From: Panorpa germanica
Taxonomy: Eukaryota; Arthropoda; Insecta; Mecoptera; Panorpidae
Direction: 5' to 3'
Length of the DNA stretch: 64,000 nucleotides
Assembly: GCA_963678705.1 (NCBI GenBank)
Contig: OY783209.1
Coordinates: 8,618,001-8,682,000 of the forward strand
Both the position numbers and the translations under genes were made by a program. Shown here one piece after another: positions 1 to 11,241 of the stretch. Below the pieces are notes generated by a model, which was not told the DNA's origin, made no database searches, and saw only the letters and a program-made list of their open reading frames with translations. Numbering within the stretch: the first letter of the stretch is position 1; the number at the start of each line of letters is the position of its first letter.

Positions 1-119
1 CATTCCATTTCTTAATTTGTCCATCTCTTTTTTTTTCAATCGCTTAAGGAAGATGAATCTATATCAGATATGAAAGCTGAATTAAAAAAAAATGAAATGA
101 AAAATTAGCAACACAAGTG

Positions 120-365
120 GGATAATTCTGATAAAGGTAGAGAATTTTATAAAATACAACCAATACTGAAACGTAAGCCATGGTTTGCCAAACTAAAATG
201 GCCAAGAAGATTAATGAAAATGACCTCAAGACTAAGAATGAATCATACTGGAGCTCCGAAACTACTAACAAGAAACAAAATCATTCTACACTCTAAATGC
301 GAATGTGGTGAAGAGGAGGCATATCCTGACCAAATTCTGTAATGTAAGACTACAGGAATAGCAAG
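120..365 (+). mobile_element. decayed non-LTR retrotransposon (LINE) C-terminal fragment
   Basis: Read on the plus strand, the stretch gives a Trp/Arg-rich region followed by 'RLRMNHTGAPKLL' and then 'KCECGEEEAYPDQIL' before a stop. This layout, a basic segment with 'R.NH...P..L' leading into a CxCG zinc-knuckle-like motif, is typical of the C-terminal end of Jockey/R1-type LINE polyproteins. No complete reverse transcriptase is present, so it is a dead 3' scrap. It lies in the intron downstream of the gustatory-receptor exon. Family assignment rests on motif memory only. Confidence 0.45.
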
Positions 366-534
366 AAATGGACTCCAAAGGCGGTGCTACAGTCTTCGCA
401 GACGCTTCCTGTTAACACCGCATTTTTGATTGAGAAACCGAAATAAAAGGGGCGATAAAAGGCTACGTGCCTAGGAAGCCTGAGAAACTATATATATAAA
501 AAAAAAAGATGGATCTATTACCCATGAAACTCAC

Positions 535-1194
535 CCGAATTTCCAAGCTGTGTTGTTCAATAAATAATTGCTTAATCAGTAGATTAATAAACTGGAATCT
601 TTCATAAATTAAAGTCAGAATACCACCAAACTGAAAGACCATTATGGTAAGAATAATAACAGGTGTATACGACACAAATATAAGTGACGCCATTAGGTAA
701 TAATCATCCCTATAGTAAAAACTATCAAAAAGAAGAATGAAATCTGGGATAATAGCTGCGGAAAAATAGAAGACACAGATGATGGTCTTCTTCAAACATT
801 CTATCGTAGTTTGACTAAAATTTACTGGAAGATAACTTTCAAAATTTTTGTAAATTTCATTCTCAAATAGTTCCAACTTTGTGAGAACTACAACAATGTT
901 GTGTCGATGTATATATTTGTAGCAAATCATTATGACAGCGATGAAGGTATAGGCATAGCCCTGAGCAGTGAGTCCGATTTTGTTGATGAAGTCCGTGGTC
1001 TCAAGGATTGAGTTTGTATTGTGCAGAGTGTTGTAGGTAAATGCTGTGGTGAACAAAATGAAGAAAAGAAGACTCCTGGCTGAGCCGTGCCATGACAGTT
1101 GTATAGCTTCGTTTGAAAGGGTTAACGGCGCCATGCCGAAGAAACTGCTGAGGATGTTGAAGGGGCGCATTGCTACATGCAGCTCTTCCCTCAT
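535..1194 (-). CDS. gustatory receptor, 5' coding exon (gene continues left of window)
   Basis: A hydrophobic 220-codon exon encodes the N-terminal part of an insect gustatory receptor (7tm_7 family), a sensory ion channel of chemosensory neurons. It opens with 'MREELHVAMRPFNILSSFFG', a usual start for moth/butterfly Grs. About four to five membrane segments follow (rough residues 34-52, 70-92, 128-150, 160-185), split by charged loops such as 'RHNIVVVLTKLELFENEIYK'. The frame is open upstream but has no earlier ATG; the codon once taken as the first is TTG. The donor GTGAGT (plus strand 529-534) follows in phase 0, after 'SLEIR'. The later exons, which would carry the TM7 signature, are not in the window, so tuning (bitter, sugar, CO2) cannot be told. 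A putative acceptor (..TTTCAG) about 20 nt before the ATG suggests a 5' leader intron. Confidence 0.72.
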
Positions 1195-1324
1195 AGTGAT
1201 AGATAAAGTGAATCTGAAATCACGATCCACATTTGTAAAGTTCAATCTATATCCTGATTCATTAAATGTACATATTGGGGTGGGTGGGATTTCTATGCTC
1301 CGTATGAAAGACTATTTACTTTAG

Positions 1325-3999
1325 TTATAATCAATATTTCAACCTTGGTTTCAAATCAATACATTATTTCTTACAAATATATTTAAATTAATAAAGCAAT
1401 AGTATGTAATATAATTCAAAATGAAACATGATAATTATTTTATTGAATTGTGATTATTTGTAGATAGTTACAGTATCTAAGAGCACTTACTCTAATTTTA
1501 GGTTATGTCCGTTCTAGGCGGTTAGTTCTTACTTACCATAATGAACAATAATTCACTGAAAATATACGCCTATATGACAGACAAATTCATTATGAAATAA
1601 TGGAATTATTGAAACTGTCATAACTGTAATATTAATAGATGATTTATTCAGTGGCGTCAATTCAAGGGATCGCACACATACATTTATGTAACATGAAGTA
1701 GCTTATGCATGCTAGCTTATAACCTTTCTGGGATTAAAGAAGTAATGAAGTAATGACTATACTAATCCTCAAAACGGTGTTCTTTAGATTTCAATATTAG
1801 AAAAAATATACAAGCAGAAAGCTTAATTTACCAGTAATATTTATATAGCAGATTCAATTGGTAATTACATGTTAATTCTTGATTAAACAAGTTCATGGTA
1901 GTTTCTTTTATCATTTTAAAAATCTACGTTTTTATTTTTAGCTGCGTATCAAACTGTGAATCATTAGAATATGGAAAGATCTACGAACGTGAAGTACATT
2001 GCGATAGAAAGATTTAAGTTCGATTCAATTTGGATGACTTGCAATTTAAAATGATAAAGAATATCAATATTAACAAAGAGATAAACCATTTTAATTTCAT
2101 TACAAGAGTTATCTCTCATCAGAGTTTCCGTTATTGATAAGTAAAATAAATGTTTGACATTTTTATTAGACCTGCACCCTGTTAAGTTTATTCGTTGCTG
2201 AAATTTTAAATTAGTATTTCAGATTAGCAGCAGAGATAATATTAGCAGATGTTATAGAACTGTGATGAAGTTAGTAACGAAAAATATTAAATTTTAAATA
2301 GCAACATAACCTAGAATATTTTGATTTTAAAAAAATATTTATTAGGTCTTGTGCTTAAAAAAAGATTTAAAATATTAAATACACACAAAATTGTTTAACC
2401 TAATTCGAATTAATTCAATTCACAATTTAAATTAATAACAGAGCGTTAATATGTGTTACGCCTTTGAGTTATGTTACCTAATACCACGCACGTGTTTACA
2501 CCTAAACAGTTATTTGATGGCTACATCAGTCACTCTAGTGGTTTGCATTATTAATGCAATTGCACTAATCAAGCAATCAATAAAAAATGACAAGCACCTG
2601 AATATTTTTATTTTCAATTAATTAAATTGGTTTAAATTGAAGCGTAAATGAATATTAAGTTCTGCCCCGTTAAACACAGTTATGTGTACTTAAGGTTTAT
2701 TTTACATAATAAAAGTTATCTATTACGTAAATAATGTTACCTAAAATACAATGTTTCCTATTTAACATAACCATAAAACTTCTTAAGTAGCACGTTTCAT
2801 TTATGGATTATAGAATCTTAAGAAGTCCCCTTTAAGGATAATGCCTTTTATATAAAAATTACTAGGTTCCACATGAGTACTAGGTAAAATGTTACATGAA
2901 TACAAGGAAATGTGTCGTACACACTGGAGCGACTTAAACATGCGACATTCAAATTTATATATTTTCATTCATAAGATGACATTAATTAACCATGAGTGTA
3001 CTAAAGGTGTTGTACTTTTATTCTAGGTAGTATTCTTATGAAACAAAAATGTTTCAATCCTTCGTCGGTACTTTGAAAAGGATTGCGAATGTGAATGTGA
3101 TCTCGAGCAAAAAGGTCGAGTGCATACTTAGTCTTCAGAATGAGTTGACGTTTTCTTTATTTGTGTTTAGTAAATAAATAAATATTGTTTGAATGGACCA
3201 ATAAAATTTGTATAAGTTTATATATGCTTGCAATAGACCCTTGTCTAGTTTTATTACTATTTTTTCTAAACATATAAACTATATCATGTACAGTAACTAT
3301 AAACTAGGGTCTAATAGATGGCAGCAGTAGTATGGATTCTACTACTCGCTACGGCGCCATTATTTAAATAAGAAATACTTACTTAGACGAGTTTGTTTTC
3401 ATTTAATTTCCTGGCGATCATTATTTAAAGACCTAGCCCTACCCTGCTTGAAAACCAACTATTGAAAGCGGATGTTATCGATGCGTTAATACAGTTTGTT
3501 TTCGGGGAACCTAATCAGCCCAAAAAAGGGGTTTTCTGCGTGATACAATATAGTAACGACAAAAATAACACGTCATACAGATTTGGAGCGCCAGAGCATT
3601 ACAATTTGGTAATTCCGTAATCATATGCAATGATTAAAAGCATTCAGAGCAGAGATAAGCCAGTAATCATTAATAAAAGAAACGGGTAATTACTGTAACA
3701 TTATTTTCGAGTATTTCATTTTAATCCATAAAAATTGATAAGATAAATTAAAGATACAGATAATTAATTTAGAATTCATTTAATTTGGCTCGTGGACTGA
3801 TAAGATTGATTGATAGCCCACCTATAAATATTATGAAATTATATAATTGTAAATTAATAATAGAGACTGACTAATATTGTGAAATAGTCCCGTTTGTATT
3901 TAATTGTCAGTTCTATAGATTTGTGGGTCAGTTTGTTCTAAAAGCAACACCTGCTAACAGTTCTCAATAGTTCAACAGGTAGGTCACATTCGTACCAAA
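1325..3999. other. gene-free AT-rich stretch
   Basis: No open frame with coding character is seen on either strand. The segment 3225-3325 holds an imperfect inverted repeat (AGACCCTTGTCTAG near 3236 against CTAGGGTCT near 3305), suggesting an old MITE. A TCAGTT initiator-like site near 3907 precedes the coiled-coil gene. Otherwise nothing recognisable. Confidence 0.6.
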
Positions 4000-5869
4000 A
4001 TGTTAAGCTGTGAAAAAATTACCCAGGAAAAGATTAAGGTAAATTTTAGAAGTATTTTATTATTTTTTTTATTCTACCACATTTTATATTTTATGGTTTT
4101 TTCCATTTACAGAGCACAATGCGCCTTTTCCATAATTATTTATTTTTATTCTCAAAAATGGTTTTATAAATTTTATAATATTTTTAATTTTATTTGAAAA
4201 AATATTTTAATGAATTAAATAAAATATAGATTATTATTAAAGGTAATAAAATCATTTCATACAACAGTATTGGAAATAGTAATTTACAGTAATTACACAT
4301 TTTACAGTTGGTATCAATTGAGCATATAATCCGAGAGCAGAACTTTTTAAAATGTTCAACTAGTTGGAATATTAAATGCTGTGGATAATGCTGCATTATG
4401 CGCTTTTATGCCGTAATTGGAAATCACCCTATATCCCTACAAACAAATTTATACTAATAAACATAGAATAAGAATATTACGTTAAATAATACATGAGTTT
4501 ACGTTTTGTGTGCAATGGGATTTAACATTTTACTTAAACGAAACCTAGTGGTTATATTTAAAAATGTTTTAATTTTTCTTGAGATTGTTTATTTTATTAA
4601 TCTTATCTTAAAAAAGTCTTCTTCAAATTTTTGTTATCAAAAAAAGAAAATTTTATGATTCTATTTATCCCAGAAAGGTCATTTTATAATTCTAATAGCA
4701 AATTTCCAAACTTAAAAATGTCTCTCCTTTTTTAGTAATAATAAAATAACCTAGCGCAACTTTTTTAACAACTCTTTCTCTTCTTGTTTCAGATTGAAGA
4801 AATTACTATAAAAATGGAAGAAGAAGAACCGGATTTTTTACTACAGCAAGTACAAATTGCTCTAGCGAAAGTTGACTCCGAGGCATTGGCAAGGTAAATA
4901 TACAATGCGCTGTGAAACCTAATCATGATTGTTGAAATAAATTTCGACGACCTCTAGCCAACGATTAAGGTGACTTAATAACAAAGAAAATGCCTAATAC
5001 TTTGATCTTAAAATATTTTTAATTAAGATAGCAAAGATATGTTATCAATAATTCCACCTGATCGAAACAAGAATTGCGTTATTTATCTTTTGTTGCAAAT
5101 CTGGGAATTTCTCCTCGTGACATTGTATTCGTACGTCGCATTTAAATTATTAATTATTTGTTAAAATTAATCCCCTTGATCCCATGCGTAGTTATATTAA
5201 TTTATGTAATACGAAATACACATTTTTGAAACTCCTTCATTTCCTAATTTGCTTTTAAAAAATGCTAATTTAATATTTTAATTTTCCCTTAGATCTCTAA
5301 CAGATGAAAGTGTTTCTGATTCGGAAAAAGAAAACGTCATCAAAGAATTAGAACACAAAGAAGAATTTATCAAACACATGACCGAAATATCATCAAGAGA
5401 TCTTCAAATAGTGGAACTCGAAGAACGCGAAGCAAGTCAACAAAAACAAATACAAAAATTAACAAAAGAAAATACAGAACTAAAAAAACAAAGTAAAATA
5501 CTTCAAGAACAATTTAATAAAAATATCACAGAATATGAAGCTTTGAAAGAAAAATTCAAATTAGAAAATAGTTTGAAAGTAATGGCGGTTAGCAGATTAG
5601 CTGAAATAATCCACCAGAAAGATGAAAACGGTGCCAGTGAATCTACAGATGATAAAAGAAAAGAGAAGCAATGTCAAAAATTACAGTTAGAATTAAGGGA
5701 AGAAAAAGACAAAAAATCTGAAATAGAAATTAAGTTAAAAACCAATATAGATGATTTAAATGAACAATTATTAGAAGAAAAACAAATGAAAGTTTGTTTA
5801 CGAAAAGAAATTGATAGAAAAGATAATGAAATTAAAGAACTACAAGATAAATTAAGTAAATTTAGTTAA
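4000..5869 (+). CDS. coiled-coil protein of unknown function (3 exons)
   Basis: Exons 4000-4038, 4793-4893 and 5293-5869 join in phase (13 codons, then 101 nt, then 577 nt) to give 238 residues. The family is not recognised. The product is highly charged: an acidic N-terminal part ('MEEEEPDFLLQQVQIALAKV', about residues 21-40), a Ser/Asp/Glu linker ('SLTDESVSDSEKENVIKELE'), then two long heptad-rich helices at about residues 65-145 and 165-237, ending '...LQDKLSKFS'. There is no signal peptide or membrane segment, so a cytoplasmic or nuclear scaffold is likely. The first exon is uncertain: an alternative donor (CAG|GTAGGT, 3978) would join a non-coding leader to exon 2 and move the start to Met21. 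Codon use is very A-rich. Introns follow GT..AG, which argues against a chance ORF. Confidence 0.68.
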
Positions 5870-7281
5870 AAAACAGCAGATAAATAAACAAGTACTGCTA
5901 AATTTATAAGCTATATTTGCTTTAGTGTGTTATTCATAATTTCAGGGTTTTAAAGTTATTGTATAAAAATTCATATCACAATAACAAAAACATAGATATA
6001 TGAATAGAATTAGTACATGAATATTCCAGCTAATACAGTTAATACATTCCTTATAATAGTTTGTAGGTTACTGGTATTTGTCTCTATATAATATTTTTGT
6101 TCTTCTGAAAAAAAATAATAGCAGCACATATTAAATACAACTGTAATAACGATAAATACAACTTTGCGCAGAAGTGTTTCGGCAGGAGCCCACACGGCAG
6201 CGCTGCGTGTTATGGTACATAGATTTGTAATTTAAACAGTGCCGATTATTTAATAGTCAGTTAACTGTGGTTTATTATAAACTTGGTTGCTACTTTTTAT
6301 TTTAGCTCTCTGTTTTGTTACAGTCGAACATAACTGCATTCAACTGACTATTGAAAAATCTATCCACAGAGAGATAATAAAAGTGTGGATTTGTAAAAAT
6401 ATTAAAGATTGTTTTATTTATACCACTACATAAGAGAATTAAAAAAATACATCTTCCAACAGTAGTCTGCTAAAAATTTGTCTTTGTCGCAACGGCTACA
6501 ATATCACGATTTGAGTTAATATTGAATTTAAATCAGTGTGAAAACCAAGCTGCTTCACTTCTTTGATTGTTCATTCGACACGATTGTTAACCGTTTCAAG
6601 GATTAACAATTTTTTCCCTAAAAGCAGTGTTGTCTTCAGTATGCATCTAGTAGCTTCATTGTCATTTATTTGGAATGCTCAATTTAATTTCTTGTTCTGC
6701 TTTAAAAAATTAAAAAAACAACAATTTATGTAATATTCATAATTAAAATAGTGTCTATATTTTATATTTGTTATATTTTATTATATAATAATATTATACA
6801 TTTATATATTTTCTGAAAACTATTTTCCATTTTGTTTAGTAGACATTTTATCTATAATGTTTTATGAAATTAGCATTGATGAGCATGATACTACAAACAA
6901 ATAAATTAAAATGTACATAATAGTTACTAATTCTCCAGATAACCTAAACGATTTCGTACGCAGTTCATATTCTTTATATTATGAATTCAACGAATCTTGT
7001 TTTTAGTTTTCCCGGGACAACATTTTTATAAGTAAAATATAAACTAAATGAAATTATGAACGAATTTTTGAAACTGTCTATAAAAATATAAAACTTTACA
7101 AAAGATTGTATATAATAAATTTGTGGCGTCCACAGTTATGTAGAAAATGTTTCTGTGACTTTAGACCTCACAAGAACATTTTGTATAAAATATTGATTTA
7201 TCCTTACAACGTGACATGATTATTAAATTAAAATATTACCAACTATTTTCAAATTTTTTTTATGTATCAAAAATGTAGTTT
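5870..7281. other. intergenic region and probable aldolase 3' UTR
   Basis: Between the stop codons of two converging genes. The right part, down from the aldolase stop at 7282, should contain that gene's 3' UTR; TTTATT (AATAAA on the minus strand) occurs near 6777. A minus-strand frame at 6010-6195 was considered and not accepted (see rejected list). Confidence 0.5.
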
Positions 7282-10200
7282 TTAATAAGCATGGTTTGCG
7301 ACGAATAATTTTGCATCTGCGCCTGCACCAACGACACTTCCAGCAACGTATTTGCCAAGAGAAGCATTTCCATTTGCCTGCAAAATAAAATAATATTAAT
7401 TTTTGCTTAATCACTTTCCAATAGCTGAAGAACAATTGAGTGAACAAAATAGAAGCAGTATTTACGAAGTTATTATGGTGGTATGTATTTCAGGGGCATA
7501 AATCAAGTAAAGTAAACTGAATTTTTAGAACTAATTTCTTGAATTTTGAGTGAAAGTTTATAATTGAAACAATTGAATTATAAATCAAAGTGTAAGTAGG
7601 ATCAACAGACATTATCGTTATTGCTCCTTCAGTCTAATTTTTCTTTACTTCCACGACGTGATATTTAGAAGATTTAACCGAATACAATTTAATTCCAGAT
7701 AATTTTTAAGGTGTGATTAAAATATAATCAGAATTATTGAAGTCTCATTCCTTTTAAATCGCCTGATTTCGGGTTTGATATGACTTGAATCGACTTAAAA
7801 GTAGTTCTATTCACCACTACGCCACTTAAGATGATCCTAAACTTTGATTAATAAAACCAAAAACATAAAAAACAATAACGACAAATAAAATATTTTGAAA
7901 CATAAAATGATAAATGAATAAATTATTTACAAATGATTAGTTTATAGATTTCAAGTTTTGTTATTTACAATTTGAATGGATTAGTATTTTAAAAATTAAA
8001 ATATAAATGAAAACTTACCAACAAATTAATTTTTCGAGCATTTTAGTGGGTAAATTAAATTGTACAGGCATAAACAAAATGTGTGATTTATTAATCAAAG
8101 AATTATTTTATTTTATTAAAATTATGAGATTTTCTTTGACAGTATTACATATGCTGTGCTTAAAAAGAACTAATTTCAAAAAATAGGTATAATAAATGTA
8201 TGTATAACAATACATAAAAACTGCTTAAAAATATATATGATATAAGAATAAACTTAAGATAATAAAAAAAAGTTTTAAATACAGCATATTATGTTTTCTT
8301 AAAAATGTTCCACATTCAGTATGCATGCGATTTGATGAAATTGCTCTTGCATGCTGCGAAGGAGACGATGGAGCCGGGTTCGTATGCTCCTTGGCATGCT
8401 AAGCCATTAGCCTGCGTTATTAGAAAACATCAATTAAAAATCTATATTGCGTATCTACAAATAGCTAATATACAATAATCCTAGATGTCGTTTCGTACAC
8501 TTAAAAGTTATGTTACAACATTCTTCTACGACATGTTACCACGAAAAAAAGGAATAGAATTGTCGCCGGACATAAATGATAAATGATTAGAGATTAAATA
8601 AAAAAAGGCAGAGAGACCGCTAAATCTAGTGTTTGTCTTACTAGAAACAGGGCCCGTGCGTCCTGCGTTTCAATATAAAATTTGAAATAAACATTAATAT
8701 AGTGCTGCCTCTACCGGTAGATAAAAGAACATTTATTATTTAACTCAATTTAAAAATGTTATATCCCAATCAGAAACAAAAAGGACCAATTTCAGAAGAA
8801 CGTTGCAACACAAGTACAAATTTTGCTTTAATTTATTTACAAAGTTTTTAAAGTATCTTTGTTTTAGAATTACAACTATTAAGCTTTATTATTTATTTAA
8901 TTGAATTGCTAAGCCATTTGCAAGTAGCAACTGAAATTACTTAACTGTTATCAATGTTGCGTGTCTGTGTTTTGTGTATTTGTGATTTGAATTGAAATAT
9001 TTATCATTTATTATTGATATATACATTTGAAAAGAATTTATAGTCAACTTATAACTCAGTAAACCATTGGTGACCAGATCAGCATTGAATTAACCCGTAG
9101 CCTGACTAGTTTGTAGGCCAATATTTTTTCAAAGATCCATATAAAAAATGTTCTTCAGTGAAAACTCAAGATAAGATTCTGAAGAAACGGTATAATTCTG
9201 GCTGAAAAGAATCAAATTTAACGCTAACCCTGACAAAAAAAGGTAAACAAGGTTTTAAAAATTGACAACTAGTTTAATCCAACTCTTATTGAAATTGTCC
9301 ACTTACAATACTTTAAATTTATTTCTACAATCTATGGTGTCTTTTTCGCATTTTCTCATTCTAACAGTTATTTTAAAGATCTTGCAAAAGAATATGAAGT
9401 CGAAACGAAGTCACGTCGTTTACTGGGTTCAAATAACGGAACTACAACATGTTCCTTTTTATAAAAAACGATAACTAAATCATGGGTGAAATGAAAGACT
9501 CCATAACACAATACAATTAAAACAACACACGACACAAAAATAACAAGGCTGATATGTGTAAGCGGAGATTCAACCCACTCACAGATTCAACCCTTTAAAA
9601 AACATCATAAGACAATACAATAATCTAATCTAAATAGACGAAACGTTAATATTGTTAATACCATTGTAACAAATATGCTTACCCTTGCGCGTTTAAGAAG
9701 TTCTTGTTGGCCAGCTGCGATGTTTTCTGGTTTTCCTTGCCACGCACGAAGGACGGACGCTTGGAGAGCTCTTCCGTAGGAAAAGGTTAGTGCCCATGGC
9801 CGGAGAAGATCAACTTTGTTAATAGCGTTCAAATGAACAGAAGCATCTTCTTCGGATTGTCCGCCCGACAAGAATGTGATTCCTATAGAAACGTACAATT
9901 TAAAATAAGAAAACATGTAAGAAACAAAATAAGAAAAATATTTGTTCTTGTAAGCTGAAGACTGACTTTCTTATCATCAGTGATAAGATTTTAAGCTATG
10001 AATTGTTAAGAATAGGTGTACAGTGAGGATAAGACTGCCTGTAAACAGTCTTATGGGTGCAATTTTTAAATGTTTTACCAGGAACTGCAGCAGGGACAGT
10101 TCTTCTCAAAGCCTGAACGGTTGCAGTAGCGACTTCAGCAGGGGAGTATTTTCTTGAGCAAGACTGTCCAGTTGTTACCATGTTTGGTTTAAGAAGTGTT

Positions 10201-11241
10201 CCCTCCAAGTAAACATGATGATCATTTAAAGCTTTGTAGACAGCAGCTAATACAGTTTCTGTAACCTTTTGTGCGCGTTCTAAATCATGATCACCATCAG
10301 GAAGTACCTAAAATTTATAAACAATTTGTTTAATTTATGACCAATTTATTTAAAATAAATTTAAAAATAATGTATGAATAAATGAATATTAAATTATGAC
10401 AGAATATGTCAAGGCCTGCGTTCGAATTTATTTTATTATAAAATAAACAGTATTTGTTACCTCTGGTTCCACAATTGGCACAATGCGTTGGGATTGGCAG
10501 ATGGAAGCATATCTAGCCAGGACATTAGCATTTTCAAGAATTGCCTGAGAGCTGGGTGTGTTTTGGTTGATCTTAAGGACACAACGCCATTTTGCGAAGT
10601 GGCAGCCGTCTCTTTTGTATTGTGCACAACGTGAAGCCAAATCATCAAGACCTGTGATAACAAAAACATATTTTAATTTTTAAAAATGTCAGTAGTTTTA
10701 AAATCATCAGTCATGACTCAAAAATATATGTGGGATATAAATATTACGTAAACGAGGTTAGAAAAATCATCTGTATTACCTTGCGTTGTGCATTCGTTCT
10801 CAGATCCCATCAAGTCAACAACACCCTTGTCGACTTTGATTCCAGGGATGATATTTTTCTTTTTCAAGAGGTCAACAAATTTGACTCCGCCATCAGTCTT
10901 TTGGTAAAGAGTTTCGTGGAAGAGGATGACTCCAGAAATATTTTCGGAAACAACATCATCAGTTGTGAATAATAACTGACGATATTGGCGGCGGTTTTCT
11001 TCAGTGTTTTCAACACCAATATCCTGAAAATTGATAACAAATTTAATACAGATTGATACATATTTTTAGACATATTAAGTCTGTATTTGACATATCGATA
11101 ACATACGGTCAATCGTTTGCCCATGGTTCCGGTGGATTCATCAGCAGCAAGGATTCCCTTGCCTGGGGCAACAATCGCTTGAGCGATTTGGCGGAGTTCA
11201 TCTTGAAGTTCTTGGGAGGGGTAGTTAAAGTATGTAGTCAT
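7282..11241 (-). CDS. Ald: fructose-bisphosphate aldolase, class I (6 coding exons, distal C-terminal exon)
   Basis: Cleaves fructose-1,6-bisphosphate to DHAP and glyceraldehyde-3-phosphate in cytosolic glycolysis. Exons in transcript order on the minus strand: 11241-11107, 11023-10780, 10651-10461, 10307-10079, 9882-9683, 7377-7282. They total 1095 nt, giving 364 residues, the usual family length. Visible active-site elements: 'AADEST' with Asp34; 'WRCVLKI' lysine; 'RIVPIVEPE' glutamate; the Schiff-base lysine Lys230 in '[11 protein letters not shown]'; phosphate-binding '[11 protein letters not shown]'; and C-terminal Tyr in 'FVANHAY'. Starts at [13 protein letters not shown]. An acceptor (TTTCAG) about 15 nt before the ATG shows a non-coding leader exon upstream. 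Intron phases agree at every junction. A second last exon lies within the final intron (separate entry). Confidence 0.97.
8316..8411 (-). CDS. Ald: aldolase alternative C-terminal exon (proximal)
   Basis: Thirty-one codons plus TGA, preceded by an acceptor (AACGCAG) in the same phase as the distal last exon at 7282-7377 and exactly the same length (96 nt). It encodes '[18 protein letters not shown]' through '...SHAY', replacing the distal tail '[18 protein letters not shown]' through '...NHAY'. Both end in the catalytic C-terminal Tyr. The upstream exon ends '...LLKRAR' at 9683 in phase 0, so either tail can be joined. Drosophila aldolase is known to make isozymes by the same kind of 3' exon choice; that this gene does so is inferred from the sequence. 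A TTTATT (reverse AATAAA) near 8087 could end the shorter transcript. Confidence 0.9.
   Translation of the reverse strand, partial: ANGLACQGAYEPGSIVSFAACKSNFIKSHAY

Noticed and set aside
6010-6195. Minus-strand frame of 61 codons with two hydrophobic stretches ('LLRKVVFIVITVVFNMCCYY')
   Set aside because: The first codon is GTG, not ATG; the frame has no ATG upstream before a stop and the only possible acceptor lacks a pyrimidine tract. It may be chance in AT-rich DNA.
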